Assembly (NCBI GenBank): GCA_024195265.1
Contig: JAJLRJ010000005.1
Location: forward strand, 17,173,036-17,237,035
Direction: 5' to 3'
DNA: 64,000 nucleotides
Source: Dendrophyllia cribrosa
Taxonomy: Eukaryota; Cnidaria; Anthozoa; Scleractinia; Dendrophylliidae
The notes below the pieces were generated by a model that did no database searches, was not told the origin of the DNA, and was given only the letters and a program-made list of their open reading frames with translations. Within the stretch, counting starts at the first letter, position 1. The number at the start of each line of letters is the position of its first letter. The translations under genes were made by a program, and so were the position numbers. Of the stretch, positions 40,476 to 52,578 are shown in pieces.

Positions 40476-43460
40476 TTTTTTTTTTTTGAAACCTTTATTG
40501 ATAATCACAAACAAAATACAAGGTACAAGGCAGGCCTACATTAAAAAAAAAACAAAACCATTACAGAAAGCAACAATTACAGAATGCTTATCAACACGTA
40601 CACTTAAGGAAATATTAGTAAAGTAATAACTGACAGATAAGTGGTTTTTGCAGTATACAATTCTCTTTTAAAAAATGGGAAAAAAAATCAGCAGCGAGCA
40701 GTGCCAAGAACGAAATTAGAAGAAAACAGTTTAATGTTGTAAAACAACAGCCTCTCAAAAGCAAGGAGCTCAATGGGGAACGTATACTAATTTGTTAACA
40801 GCTTGTCAAAAAAACTAACAATCATTGTTAAAGAGCGGCACTAGAGGATCCCACTTCTTCGAATTAGGGGCTTGTTTATAGGATTCAATTTGAAATTGGG
40901 ACTTGAGGACCGCCAAAAACATGTTTAACTGAGGGACCTTGTTACTGTTTTTGCAGCACCATATGTAATATCTGGCAAGTAGAAAACAAAAATTCAGTTG
41001 AAGAGCAAACTTTGATATATCCGGCTTTTGGCCCAAAATCACTGCGATATCTTTCAAATAGTCTTGACGTATGAGTTCACAGTCAAGAAGTTTACTAGTC
41101 AGAACCTTCCAAAACATATTAACCTTTGGACAATATCAAAAAAGGTGGCTAAGATTTTCAGGAGCGTTGCTGCAAAAAGAGCATTGCGAGTCTTGTTTGA
41201 TGCCAATTTTTGTTAGAAACAAGTTAGTGGGAAGAATTCTGTACAGAAATCTGTACTGAAAGTTAATGAGGGTCGTACTTTTAGTGCCCCTGAATGCCAA
41301 GGTGTAAGCTGTTTTCCAATCAGCAGTACAACCTTCCTGGGAAACAGCGGTATTCCATTTTAGTTGGCTTTTCTCAGGTGCATAACTTTTAAGAGAGACA
41401 AGTTTCTTGTAAACTGGCTACCTTATTACCTTTAATTTAGTGCTTTTAAGAAATAAGTCAAGGAATGAGTCTGATTTAACCGACACTGTTCTAGCGTCAT
41501 TTGGAAAATTTTTGTTATAATGATGTTTAAGGGCAGACATAATTCCATAAAATTTCAAGGGTTTTATTTGCAATTTATATAAATCAATAAAATCTTCAAG
41601 GCAGAGAAAATTGCAAGGTTCTTTCATTAAATCTTTAACTTTTGAAATTCCTCGAAGAAAGAGTTTTTTTCAAAAATTGGCTTGTTATCAATCCTAATTA
41701 ACGAGTTATGCCACAAAGGTTGTTCAAGAAACTGTTGTTTTGTTTTTATAACACCTTCGAAATTGACCTCAGACCAAATTTCTAGCAGTTCTCGCGTGAA
41801 GTTGTTTTTTACTGAAAATGTCTTAAGGGAATCAGTTTTGTTTAAATTCCCCTTAAAAATAAAACTGCCGCCATGTTTTCCGAGTTCAAGCTCCACAAAT
41901 TCTTTCCATTTTCCGTGGTTCGAAGTGTCCAGATACTTTCGAATCCAAGTAGTCTTTAGCGATTTGTTAAAAGAAGACAAGTCAACCATTTTTAGACCGC
42001 CGTTCTCATACTTATTTATCAACACGGTTCGTTTAATCTTGTCACCTTTTTTGTTCCAAAGGAAACTATAAAAAATGTCATTTATCTCTTTGATAAACTT
42101 CTTGTTTGTCGCTAATGGTGTTAAAATGTAAGTTGAGATAAGGCTAGGCTCTTGATAACCTGAATTTTGCCAATTAAAGTTAATCGTCGGTATTCCCAAC
42201 AGCTCAGAATATTTCTTATCTTGTTTACCTTTCCTGGATAATTCAATTTTAAAGTGACAGTTGGGTCAATAGAAATCCAAGTACCAAGGACTTTGACTCT
42301 ATTTTCAGGCCATTTAAAGTTCTTTTCGGGGGAGAGATTTTCTTTCTTACCCACCATTGAGTGGATCCATAAGGCTTCAGTTTTCTTATCATTAAGTTTA
42401 AGGCCAGAAGAATTGCCGAAGTTCTCAATTGTATCGAGGGCTACGGATAAAGAGTCTTGATTACCGTTAAGGATCAAGGTTGTGTCGTCCGCATATTGGC
42501 TTAATTTTATTTCTGTATTATTCACGATGATTCCTTTAATGTTAGTATTAGTTCTGATAGCTTTCCCTAGGACTTCAACCGAAAGTATAAATAGGTAGGG
42601 TGACAGAGGGCAACCTTGCCGAACACCTCTTTGTAACTTGAAAAAATTACTTGACCAACCATTATTTAAAACGCAGCTTTCGATGTTGTTATAAAACGTT
42701 CGAATCCAAGTTGTCAAAGAGGGGCCGAAACCAAAATATTCAAGTGTACGATTGACAAATGACCACTCGAGTGAGTCGAAAGCTTTTTCGAAGTCAATAA
42801 AAAGTAACAACCCAGGGATATGTTGTTCCGCTGCATAGTTTATGATACTATCAATCAGTCTAATGTTTTCTCCAATAAATCTGCCTTTTAGAAAGCCGGT
42901 CTGATCGTTGTTAATAAGTTTTGGAATAACCGTTTTTATTCGATTAGCAATGGCTTTCGTAGCTATTTTAAGGTCACAGTTAAGGAGGGTTAAGGGACGC
43001 CAGTTTTTGATAAAGTGTGGATCGGCGTCCTTTATAGGTATGAGTTTAATGATACCTCATCTCTGTGATACCGAAAGAGTCCCCTGATCATAAGCGTAGT
43101 TGAGAGCGCTAATCAAACTAGGAGCTAACTCGTCCCAAAAAGTTTTATAAAACCCGGCTGGCAAACCATCAGTCCCAGGTGTTTTTTCTAAAACCATATC
43201 TTTTAAGGCATCTAGGCATTCCTTTTCAGATAAAAGACCTTCACAGCTCACGGATTCGTTATAATCAAGAAATGTGTCATTTTCGAGTTGAAAGAATTCG
43301 CTGTCTGAAGGTATTGTGTTTCCTAGAGATGTGTACAGAGTTTTATAGAAGGTTTCACACTCCGCTAGGATTCCAGTATCAGAGGTGACATATTCCTTCT
43401 CGTTGATTTGGAGTTGAAGAAGTTGAAGCATAGCACGTGCAGTTCGTGCTGAAGACAAAA
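40476..43460 (-). mobile_element. L1/Tx1-like LINE, 5'-truncated and decayed
   Basis: The 3' end is an A tail on the minus strand (40476-40487) preceded by AATAAAGG. The body encodes a non-LTR reverse transcriptase in pieces: KTPGTDGLPAGFYKTFW, LLFIDFEKAFDSLEWSF, GVRQGCPLSPYLF and the catalytic YADDTTL. A CX2CX8HX4C zinc knuckle near 41150 has an in-frame TGA, and the frame ends NSKKWDPLVPLF. Frame breaks lie near 43060 and 42190. The 5' end falls before any endonuclease, near 43430-43460. Homologous to, but clearly diverged from, the LINE at 44601-52566. Confidence 0.88.
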
Positions 43461-43608
43461 GAAATTGGGAAAATCAGGCTTATATCAAGCACCACCCAAA
43501 CCTGTACTTTAAGGAGTATTATGGTATTTTTCGAAGTGGCCTATTAGGTTAAAAGCAACCTCGTCCCCAGGGCCTTCTCCGCTTTCAAAATGGCGGGGGG
43601 GACACTCC

Positions 43609-43987
43609 ACCGCGGTCAAACGTCCGAGGGTGTTTCGTTTAATTTAGTGGGATTTTATTTAATATTAAATGGAAATATGGCCAAGGATGTAAACGAAAAT
43701 TAGTTTACGTTACTATCTTTTAATTTTTCTTAAAATGATGAGCTTTTTTCCGTTGAAAACTGACCAAAACTCTTTGCGCGTGATCGAGTTATGTTGGTAA
43801 ATAGTGCCGACAATTATGCAGTTCACAGTTTTTAAACGCTTAGAACTTTTTTGGTAAACTTTCAAAACCTTTGGTAAATTGACAGTGTATTGGCAATATA
43901 TTAAACTTTAAACAGTGAAAATGACAACCTTAACTTTCAAGTACTTTGCTTAACTTTTACAAATTTCTCTCGTTTGACCGCGGTTAA
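43609..43987. mobile_element. ACCGCGGTCAAACG MITE, copy 2, with adjoining inverted partial copy
   Basis: The ends ACCGCGGTCAAACGTCC and CTCTCGTTTGACCGCGG are inverted. The interior matches 10153-10541 closely. An inverted partial copy (about 44002-44131) follows immediately, so the pair could fold as a large hairpin. Confidence 0.8.
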
Positions 43988-44588
43988 GGCGGACCCCTGG
44001 ATTAACCGCGGTCAAACGAGAGAAAACGTTTTGAAAGTTTACCCAAAAAGTTCTAAGCGTTTAAAAACTGTGAACTGCAGAATTGTCGGCGCCATTTTCC
44101 AACATAATTTTGATCAGGCGCAGAGTCTCAGGCATATTAAGGCATGGGTCAGTTACGGTACATCCAAAAATTAAGGGGGATGGTCTCTCATAAAGTATGG
44201 AACATATGAATATGAAACTTGGCCAAAGGCTTATAAAACTTGATACAAAGGTTAATTTTGATATGAAGTTGTCACGAAAAGAGTCACGCAACTGATTAAG
44301 GTATCAAATTTCCATGTTTTTTTTTTAGGCTAAGTGCAGGAGAACTTAAACCACTCTGACTGACAAAATATCGTTTGGATATTTTTAAGTGTGCGAAGTC
44401 ATACACGAAACTAACTGGAAGTCGTGTCCAGGTCACGTAACGATTGAAATGTCACGATTTTGTTGTCATGCAAACATCAGAAAACAGTCATGCCACGTCG
44501 GTGGACCACGTTCCAGTTACATTTGGAAAGTACCTTAAAAGGGTAGAAATAATACCACTTAAAATTCCCAGAAAACACAATATGTAAT

Positions 44589-44600
44589 TTGTGATAATCT
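44589..44600 (+). repeat. Left target-site duplication of the LINE
   Basis: TTGTGATAATCT here is repeated at 52567-52578 directly after the LINE poly(A) tail. Confidence 0.8.
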
Positions 44601-44984
44601 CAAATATCAAACTAGATTATGCCTCAAATGTGATTATTTGTTTTCTATTTCTGTAGTATCGTTACGACGGGTACATTAAAAAAATTAGCATACCAGTATC
44701 AACAACCATAACTTGCTATTGTCACTGACATTCCAGCAAGTGTTAGAAGTCCGAAGTCCCAAGGGTCTTTTTAAGGTTCAAATCTTAAGACCTTTTATAG
44801 AACGTAATATGGCTGCGTTTGTATTTCTTATTCTTTTGTTCGGTGTAATTGTGTTCGTTGGTGATCGTGTTTTACTGTTTAAGAATTCATTGTTTAACCC
44901 GTCTCTTTCAGCTTCATTGAAAACGATAGCTATTGTCTCTAAAATAATGAATTTCCAATTCCATAAATTACAGGGGACCACAAC

Positions 44985-45973
44985 AATTTAAAATTTAAAG
45001 CCATCTCGCTAAACGTTCGAGGCATCCGTTCATTTGAAAAAAGGAAAGCAATATTCAATTGGTTAATTAGGCAGAATGCTGATATTTGTTTTCTTCAAGA
45101 AACCTACAGCACGAATGATGTAGTCGATCAGTGGAAAAAACAATGTCCGGGCGAATCCTTTTTCTCACACGGTTCTAATCATAGTCGCGGTGTAGCCATT
45201 CTCATTCGTAAGTCTCTAGATTTTAAAATTAAATCAACGCGTGCTGATGATGAGGGCAGAAGTCTTATTCTAGAAGCTACCATTCAAGGCCTCCCCTTCC
45301 TTTTGATTAACGTTTACGCGCCAAATTCAATTTCAAAACAATCTTCGTTTTTTCAAACATTGGCTGACTCTGTTTATGACAACGACTACCGGGAGGACAA
45401 CTATAAACTCTTAATCGGTGGAGACTTTAATGTTGCCTTGCAGCCCGCTTTAGATTGCTTGGGTGGGAACACAACTCTTAAGGAATCGGTCAAATTCTTA
45501 GAAAACATTATAACGGAATACTATTTAGTAGACATTTGGAGAGTTCGCAACCCAGACAGCAAAAAATTCACTTGGCGTCAAAAAAGCCCAATTATTCAAA
45601 GACGTCTTGATTATTGGCTAATAAGTGATCTGCTTCAAGATGATGTTGCCAAAACAGATATTGTATCTGCAATCAAAACAGACCATGCTGCTATCGTTCT
45701 TGAGATCGACAGCCTAGCGGACCTCCCTCGCGGCCCATCATTTTGGAAATTCAACAATAGCCTCCTAGATGATCCCATATACGTTCAGAATATATGAGAC
45801 AACTATCCAATCTGGTTAGAAGAAATTGGATTTTGTAACGATTTAAGAGTGAAGTGGGATTGGATTAAATATAAGATACGACAAGAAAGTATAATATACA
45901 GCAAATTGAAAGCTCGCGAAAGGAAAGCAAAGATAAAAACCATTGAAGATACACTAAAAATGCGCGAAGAAAT
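44985..45973 (+). pseudogene. LINE ORF2, 5' part: APE-like endonuclease
   Basis: Reads LKFKAISLNVRGIRSFEKRK, then ICFLQETY, INVYAPNS, the GGDFNVAL motif, RLDYWLIS and KTDHAAIVLEI, all standard AP-endonuclease landmarks of LINE ORF2. An in-frame TGA at 45795 (probably from CGA) interrupts the same frame, which then continues DNYPIWLEEIGF to 45973, where the foldback element begins. Confidence 0.9.
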
Positions 45974-46297
45974 GGCTGTTCCGAAAATGCGGAGTGCGGA
46001 GTGCGGAGTGCGGAGTGCGGAGTGCGGAGTGAAAAAAAAAATTCTCAGTATTTTTTTTTTTTTGAATGGAGTGAAAAAAAAAATACTAAATGGAGTAAAA
46101 AAAAAACTACTAAATGAAGTGAAAAGAAAAATCACTAAATTTAAGTGGAATGCTGCTTATAATTTTACCCTAAATAAAAAAGGAGCGATTTTCTTTATAT
46201 TTTGTTTTTAGGGTAACATTCGCGACCATTGCCGATTGAGTTGTTTTTATTGATATTTTACTGTTAATCCACGCCATTGTTGTCAATAAATTTGTTG

Positions 46298-47039
46298 TTA
46301 AGTAATGATCCGCATAAGAAGGAAAGTGCTGAAACGCAATGCACGATGGAATGTCAACTTTTTTCATTGTTACAACTAGTGATCTGATTGGCCTAGACTC
46401 GAAAACCGCTAAAAAGTTAAGGTTCAAGGTGCATTTTGTCTCATTATTTTAAGGTTTCAAGTAATTTGAGACCCAATCGCACAACGTGCAATTTTTAAAA
46501 GATATTGTATTTGGAGAACTTCATCAAATAAGCAAAATTATTAGCTATTGTCTTCTTGTCTTCTGCTATTCTGATTGGTTAAGCACAAATATTTCCCAAA
46601 ATTTATTCGACGCAAATGGATTTTCTTTATTTTTATACTGAAATATAATTATGAACCATCAGCCCCTCCTCTATTTTTAAAATCAAAGATATTCTATGTG
46701 GCAAAGAGCCAACGCGGCAGAACAATGAAGTTTACGGTAGTTCTTATGTGGAGCATCACTTAAATGTGCATTTTATTCCAGTTTCAAATATGCAAATGTT
46801 TGGCAAGAAGAACGCTTTCCACAGTTGTTGCATTTGGATTGGATAGAAAATTCAACATCAGGATTTCTCAATTCAGCGAAATGATGTCAAAACTAGAAGG
46901 CATTCAGAATAAACAAGTTGAACAGTTTACATGCCTTTTCTCTTAGTCTCTTTTTCAAAAAGGGGCCATTAATAAACCATTCAAAGTCACTTCACCTAAA
47001 GAAAAACAACAAAGCCATTCAAAGTCAGCCTAGCAAGTA
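46298..47039. other. Foldback element interior before the reverse transcriptase
   Basis: AT-rich, with short open frames that show no recognisable domain. It could be Penelope 5' sequence or captured host DNA; this cannot be decided by eye. Confidence 0.4.
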
Positions 47040-48880
47040 AAAACCGGAATGAGCGCAAAAAAATCAAGCGCAAAAAAGAACTTAATACACGATTAGAGAA
47101 AAACAAAAAACACATCAAAAACCTCTCTGATAAAGAACTTACAAATTATCAGATCAATTTACTTATAAGAGGTTTAAAATATATTCCTACACCCGTGACA
47201 AACGAAATACAAATTAAATAGCAACTCTTGCGTGACTTCGATCAGTTCGCAAGAAGAATGCGTCTACAATACATTTCTCACGGGGAAAACAAAAAACCTC
47301 ACCCTTTCCACGTTAAATCTTCGTGGAATCCACCAGTGCAACCATCAGTTGCGCTTGAAAGCTTTTTAGACGGAGATTAAAACTCAGCTCGCGGAAATAC
47401 AAATCGTGAAACCTAGAAATAATCTTACTAGTAATCCCGATGAGCGCGAGGCACTCACTTTCAAACGTGACACCGACATCAACCTTAAAAAGGCTGACAA
47501 AGGAACAACTACTGTGGTTCTAAACACGAAAGATAAAATGAAAGAAGGTCGAAACCTATTAGATAACGAAAAACACTACAGACCTCTTCCAAAACCCATG
47601 GTTAATAAAGAAACATACTTCAGAGTTCAACAACAAATCGACGAACTCTCTGAGTATAGAAATTACAGAGATGACATGACTAAAAAGTGGCTGTGTCAAA
47701 CACTGACCCGCCTCGTATCCCAATATTTTACACCCTCACAAAGATACACAAACCGACCCCTGTCGGAAGACCAATTATATCAGAGTGTGATGGCCCAACA
47801 GAGAAACTATCATCTTTCGTTGACAAACTCATTCAGCCGATAGCACAACAACAAGAGTCATATCTCAAAGATACGACTCATTTCATCAAGTTCGTAGAAC
47901 AAACGCCGGAAAGTCCCAGAAAACACAATCCTTGTTTCTATGGACGTAACGAGCGTATATACGAATATCCCACAAGAGGAGAGACTCAACATAGTATGCA
48001 AGGCCTATAACGCCTTTTACAAAAATGAACCTCCTATTCCAACACGACTACTTCAAAAAGCGCTCAGACTTATCTTAACAGAGAACTCATTCCATTCTAC
48101 CTTCAAACTCACGGAACTGCCATGGGCACCAAAATGGCAGTCGCTTTTGCAAACATTTTCATGGCAAAGGTAGAAACAGAAATCATAAGTCAAAGTGCTT
48201 TAAAACCGCTCGTTTGGAAACGTTTTTTTTTTATGGCATTTTATCCATTCGGGACACAACCAAAGGAGAAATACTACGGTTCATTGAACATGCTAACAAA
48301 CATCATACAAGCATAAAATTTACGACTGAGATATCCGAAACAGAAATATGCTTCTTGGACACTAACATTTACAAAGGCGAGAGATTCATAGCTGAATCGG
48401 TGCTCGATGTACGCACCCATTTCAAAGCAACTGAAACTTTTCAGTACACCCATTATTCTACATGCCACCCATCTGGAGTCAAAAAAGGCTTCATCAAAGG
48501 AGAAGCTTTCAGACTTCTCAGAACTAACTCTTCAAAAACATCATTTCAAGAGAACATAAATAACTTCTAAAACCACATCTACTTGAAAGAGGTTACCCAG
48601 ACAATTTTGTTCAAAGGGTCCTCTCAGAAGTGACTTTTGAAGACAGAAATAAAGCGCTCCAACAAAAACAAAAAGAAGACAAGAAAATCCTGCCTTTTGT
48701 AACGAAATATCATCCATCGGTGCCTAACTTAAAACAGATCCTCATGAAACACTGGCATCTTATAAAACAGCAGCCATTACCAAACGAAATATACCGAAGA
48801 ACCGCCACTAATATCATACAAAAGGGAACGTTCTCTAAAAGATATACTCGTACGAGCTGACCTTCTTAAAGGCTAAAACA
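47040..48880 (+). pseudogene. Penelope-like element reverse transcriptase, decayed, inside the foldback element
   Basis: Scattered frames give Penelope landmarks in order: LSDKELTNYQINLLIRGLKY, FDQFARRMRLQYIS, KKADKGTTTVVLN, FYTLTKIHKPTPVGRPIIS, MDVTSVYTNIPQEE, EICFLDTNIYKGERF and a THYSTCHPSGVKKGFIKGEA tract. Several stops and frameshifts separate them, and the catalytic YXDD region is damaged. The frame ends near 48880 without a recognisable GIY-YIG endonuclease. It is a retroelement relic of the host genome, not a virus. Confidence 0.85.
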
Positions 48881-49401
48881 CGCGCGTGGGAGTCGCGTAG
48901 GCATGCCACTTTTTATTTCACTTTAAACTCGAATAAAATACACATTAAACCACAAATTTATTGACAACAGCGGCGTGAATTAACAGTAAAATATCAATAA
49001 AAACAACTCAATCCGCAATGGTCACGCTTTCGTCACGCTGTCTAGTGGCTGCGCAAATGTTTGTTCTTTTCTATTATTTTTTCTTTTAAATTTAAAATTT
49101 GTCTGTAATCGAATGTTACCCTAAAAACAAAATATAAAGAAAATCGCTCCTTTTTTATTTAGGGTAAAATTATAAGCAGCATTCCACTTAAATTTAGCGA
49201 TTTTTCTTTTCACTTCATTTAGTATTTTTTTTTCACTCCATTCAAAAAAAAAAAAAAATCCTGAGAATTTTTTTTTTTTACTCCGCACTCCGCACTCCGC
49301 ACTCCGCACTCCGCACTCCGCACTCCGCACTCCGCACTCCGCACTCGGCACTCCGCACTCGGCACTCCGCACTCCGCATTTTCGGAACAGCCCAAAGAAA
49401 T

Positions 49402-52200
49402 AATTGCAGAAGCACCGACTCCAGAAAATTTGATTAACTTAGAAGCAATTAAGATGGAGTACGAAAGGGAATTTGATTATATTGTAAGAGGTTCAATAAT
49501 TCGCTCACGAGCCACCTGGTACGAACAAGGCGAAAGAAATTCAAAATACTTTCTTAACTTAGAAAATAATAAAAAAAAGAAAAGCTGCATTAGGAAACTT
49601 CAAAAGCCTGACGGAATAGAAACCACCGATGCAAATGTTATACTAAAGGAAATCTACAGTTTTTATTCAGATCTTTATAATGTCGAACCAGACATTCAAA
49701 CTGACTTAATGGATTGTCCCTTTTTTGCAAGTCCCGCAGCAATTCCTAAATTAGATGAAGCTATGAAAGAAATATGCGATGGCCAATTGACATACTCCGA
49801 ATGTTTTCAAGTGCTCTCAACATTCGAGAACAACAAAACTCCTGGAAATGACGGTCTTTCTGTAGAGTTCTATAAATTCTTCTGGCCAGAAGTTGGCACC
49901 CTTCTGGTAGACTCCTTAAATTACGCCTACATTCACGGAGAATTATCAAATTCACAAAAAGAAGCGGTCATAACCCTGATAGAAAAAAAAGATAGAGATC
50001 GAAGATTTATTAAAAATTGGAGACCAATATCCCTCGTAAATGTAGACGTTAAAATTGGCTCGAAAGCTATTGCTAAACGTTTGGAAAAAGTATTACCACA
50101 CATTATTCATTACGACCAGAATGCCTTTGTAAAAGGACGAACAATTTTTGACGCAGTTAGAACAATAAATGATATTATGGAGTTTACGGAATTGAAGGGG
50201 TACCAAGGTATAATGACCACCATAGACTTTGAAAAAGCCTTTGACTCACTAGGCTGGGACTTTCTACTTAAATCGCTTGAATCATTTGGTTTCGGCGCAT
50301 CCTTCATAAAATGGATAAAAACGTTTTATAAAGACATAACGAGCTGTGTAGCCAACAATGGGTTTTTTACTCCAAGTTTTCGCATTAAACGAGGCGTCCG
50401 GCAAGGCGATCCACTTTCACCATCTCTTTTTATCATAGTTCTTGAACTATTATCAATTTCTATCCGTAATAATGTTCGGATAAAGGGGATTAAAGTGGAT
50501 GGAAATGAAATAAAATTAGTCACCTTTGCCGATGATATGACATCATTCGTTCGCGATAAACAATAACGCATAACTCTCCTAGACGTTATCAAATCTTTTG
50601 GAAGATATTCAGGATTGATGATTAACCAAGACAAAACGGAAACACTTCTACTTGGAAATAACGCATCAAATAGCTTAGATTTGGGAACAATCGAGATTAA
50701 AAAATCCATCAAAATTTTAGGGGTTCACTTCACCTACAATAACTTACTTTTTTACAAGCTGAACTTTGAATCAATTGAGAAATCTTTGAGAGATATGCTT
50801 TAAGGTTGGGGCTGGAGAGGCCTCACAATAATAGGCAAAATACAAGTTATCAAATCTTTTGCGCTACCGAAGATTTTATATAGGCTCGCGATGATCTCAA
50901 ATAAAAAAGAATTCATAAAGAAAGTAAACACCCTACTTTATTCTTTCATTTAGAAAGGTAACGATAAGGTTAAACGCACTGTCTTAATTAGTCCAATTGA
51001 AAATGGTGGGCTCAAAATGCCAGACTTAGATTCGATGGTTGCCGCTCAAAGAATAATTTGTATTAAGAAGTATCTTGCTCCTACCATAGCTAGCTGGAAG
51101 TTTATTTTGGAATCTTATTTAAAGAAGGTGGGAGGAAAATTCTTGTTTCAATGTAATTTTGATTATTCAAAATTATTTTTAATTCTTCCAGACTTCTACA
51201 GGGAATGTATTTTGACATGGTCGTCATTTAGTCACAACATTCCTTCCTCGTATACTGAGTATCTAATCAAGTTTTGTGGAACAACAAATATATTTGTATC
51301 GAATCTCGTTCAGTCTTTAACCAAAAGCTGATCAAGTCCGGATTCATAACGATTCGTGACCTCGTTGACTCGAATGGCGCTCTAAGAGGAATCAGGGAAC
51401 CACTACGCTCAACTCTTTCACCTGTTGACCATTTTCTGCTTTTTAGTCTAGCTAATGCCCTTCCGAAAGAATGGCGCAGAGTGTTAAAAACGCATGAGAC
51501 TCCTGATCCTTCAAATGAAGAATTCGTTGATCTCACTAGATTTTCATTATTTCTTGAAGGGAAGAAAGTAGATATAGAAAAGGTCCAAGCTAGATCAGTC
51601 TATGATCATCTCATTTCTAAAATGTCGACAACGCCGACAGCTATGATAAAATACAATGAAATTTACAATACAGCGAACTATCAGCTAGACTGGGAAAAAA
51701 TTTACTTGCTATCCTTCCAAATAACGCTAGACACTAAATTAAGAGAATTTCAATACAAGATACTTCATAGAATTTGTTATACAAACAAAATGCTTTTCAA
51801 ATTTAGAATAGTTGATTCACCGCTATGCTACTTCTGCAAGGAAGAGTTAGAGACAATAGAACATTTTTTCTTCCAGTGTGAAATTGTGTCTCTTTTTTGG
51901 AATGAAGTAAATAACATCCTAAAATCGCAAAAGCTTATTTCCGCCCCTTTCGAAATCAAGGATATTTTCTTTGGAATTGTCCGTGCGGTCAACAACAATG
52001 TTCTTATTAACTACATCATTCTCGAGGGTAAATACTTTATCTTTCGTTCTAAGCTTAATAAATCTCCTCTCTCCGTTAGTCTGTTTTTAGAAAAATGTAA
52101 GGGAACGTATCAAATCGAACGTTTTATTGCGAGAAGGAACAAAAAGCTTTTTCTCCACAACAAAAAATGGGAGCCCCTCCTCCCTCTTTTGAAACAATAG
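49402..52200 (+). pseudogene. LINE ORF2, 3' part: reverse transcriptase and zinc knuckle
   Basis: Continuous from 49402 with WYEQGERNSKYFLNLE, KTPGNDGLSVEFYKFFW, NWRPISLVN, TTIDFEKAFDSLGWDFL, GVRQGDPLSPSLF and the catalytic FADD. Breaks are TAA at 50564, TAA near 50801, TAG near 50952 and a frameshift near 51275. The last frame (51274-52200) has CYFCKEELETIEHFFFQC (CX2CX8HX4C), typical of L1-group C-termini, and ends KKWEPLLPLLKQ. Confidence 0.92.
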
Positions 52201-52294
52201 CTATAACTTTCTTTTGGTATACAAGTTATAAGGGTTTAAGTATGTTAAAAATATCTAAGTCTAAGTATCATTCTGTAAGTATTGTTTTGTAATT

Positions 52295-52520
52295 AGCGTA
52301 AGCATCGTATTGTAAGTAGTGTAAGTACTGTACTGTAAGAAGTATATGTATTGTTTTGTAAGTAGCGTGAGTATCGTATTGTAAGTAGTGTAAGTACCGC
52401 ACTGTAAGAAGCATATGCATTGTTGTGTTAGTAGCGTAAGTATCGTATTGTAAGTAGTGTAAGTACCGTACTGTAAGAAGTATATGTATTGATTTGTAAG
52501 TAGTGTAAGCTTTGTATTGT
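52295..52520. repeat. 69-bp tandem repeat in the LINE 3' UTR
   Basis: AGCGTAAGCATCGTATTG-type landmarks at 52295, 52364 and 52433 give a 69-bp period, about 3.5 copies, built from GTAAGTAGTGTAAGTAC phrases. Confidence 0.85.
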
Positions 52521-52578
52521 GAAATAAAATAAATGTTATTTTGCAAAAAAAAAAAAAAAAAAAAAATTGTGATAATCT

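Larger units (their letters stand above)
45974..49392. mobile_element. 3.4-kb foldback (MULE-like) element nested in the LINE ORF
   Basis: Long inverted termini begin GGCTGTTCCGAAAATGCGG and contain 7-bp GGAGTGC subrepeats (about five at left, about fourteen at right). They continue through AT-rich subrepeats to about 46297 (left) and 48950 (right); the left arm lacks ~75 bp present in the right arm. Flanking 9-mers CGAAGAAAT (45965-45973) and CAAAGAAAT (49393-49401) differ at one base. Removing the element and one 9-mer restores an open LINE frame across the join, which confirms the boundaries. The termini resemble Foldback/Galileo elements; the duplication length fits MULEs. No transposase of its own is recognised. 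Confidence 0.88.
44601..52566 (+). mobile_element. L1/Tx1-like LINE with 12-bp target duplication, interrupted by a foldback element
   Basis: The insertion is bounded by a 12-bp duplication (44589-44600 and 52567-52578) and ends in 22 A (52545-52566) after AATAAA. Excluding the nested element it is about 4.5 kb: a ~0.4-kb leader, an APE-type endonuclease (44985-45720), a reverse transcriptase and a C-terminal zinc knuckle, then a 3' UTR with a 69-bp tandem repeat. No ORF1 is recognised, so it is either 5'-truncated or a minimal form. The ORF has several stops and a frameshift and cannot be active. Confidence 0.9.

Noticed and set aside
41682..42071. Plus-strand 129-residue frame
   Set aside because: Antisense to the minus-strand LINE reverse transcriptase.
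45803..46135. Phe-rich minus-strand frame at 45803-46135
   Set aside because: Antisense of the LINE plus A-rich foldback subrepeats.
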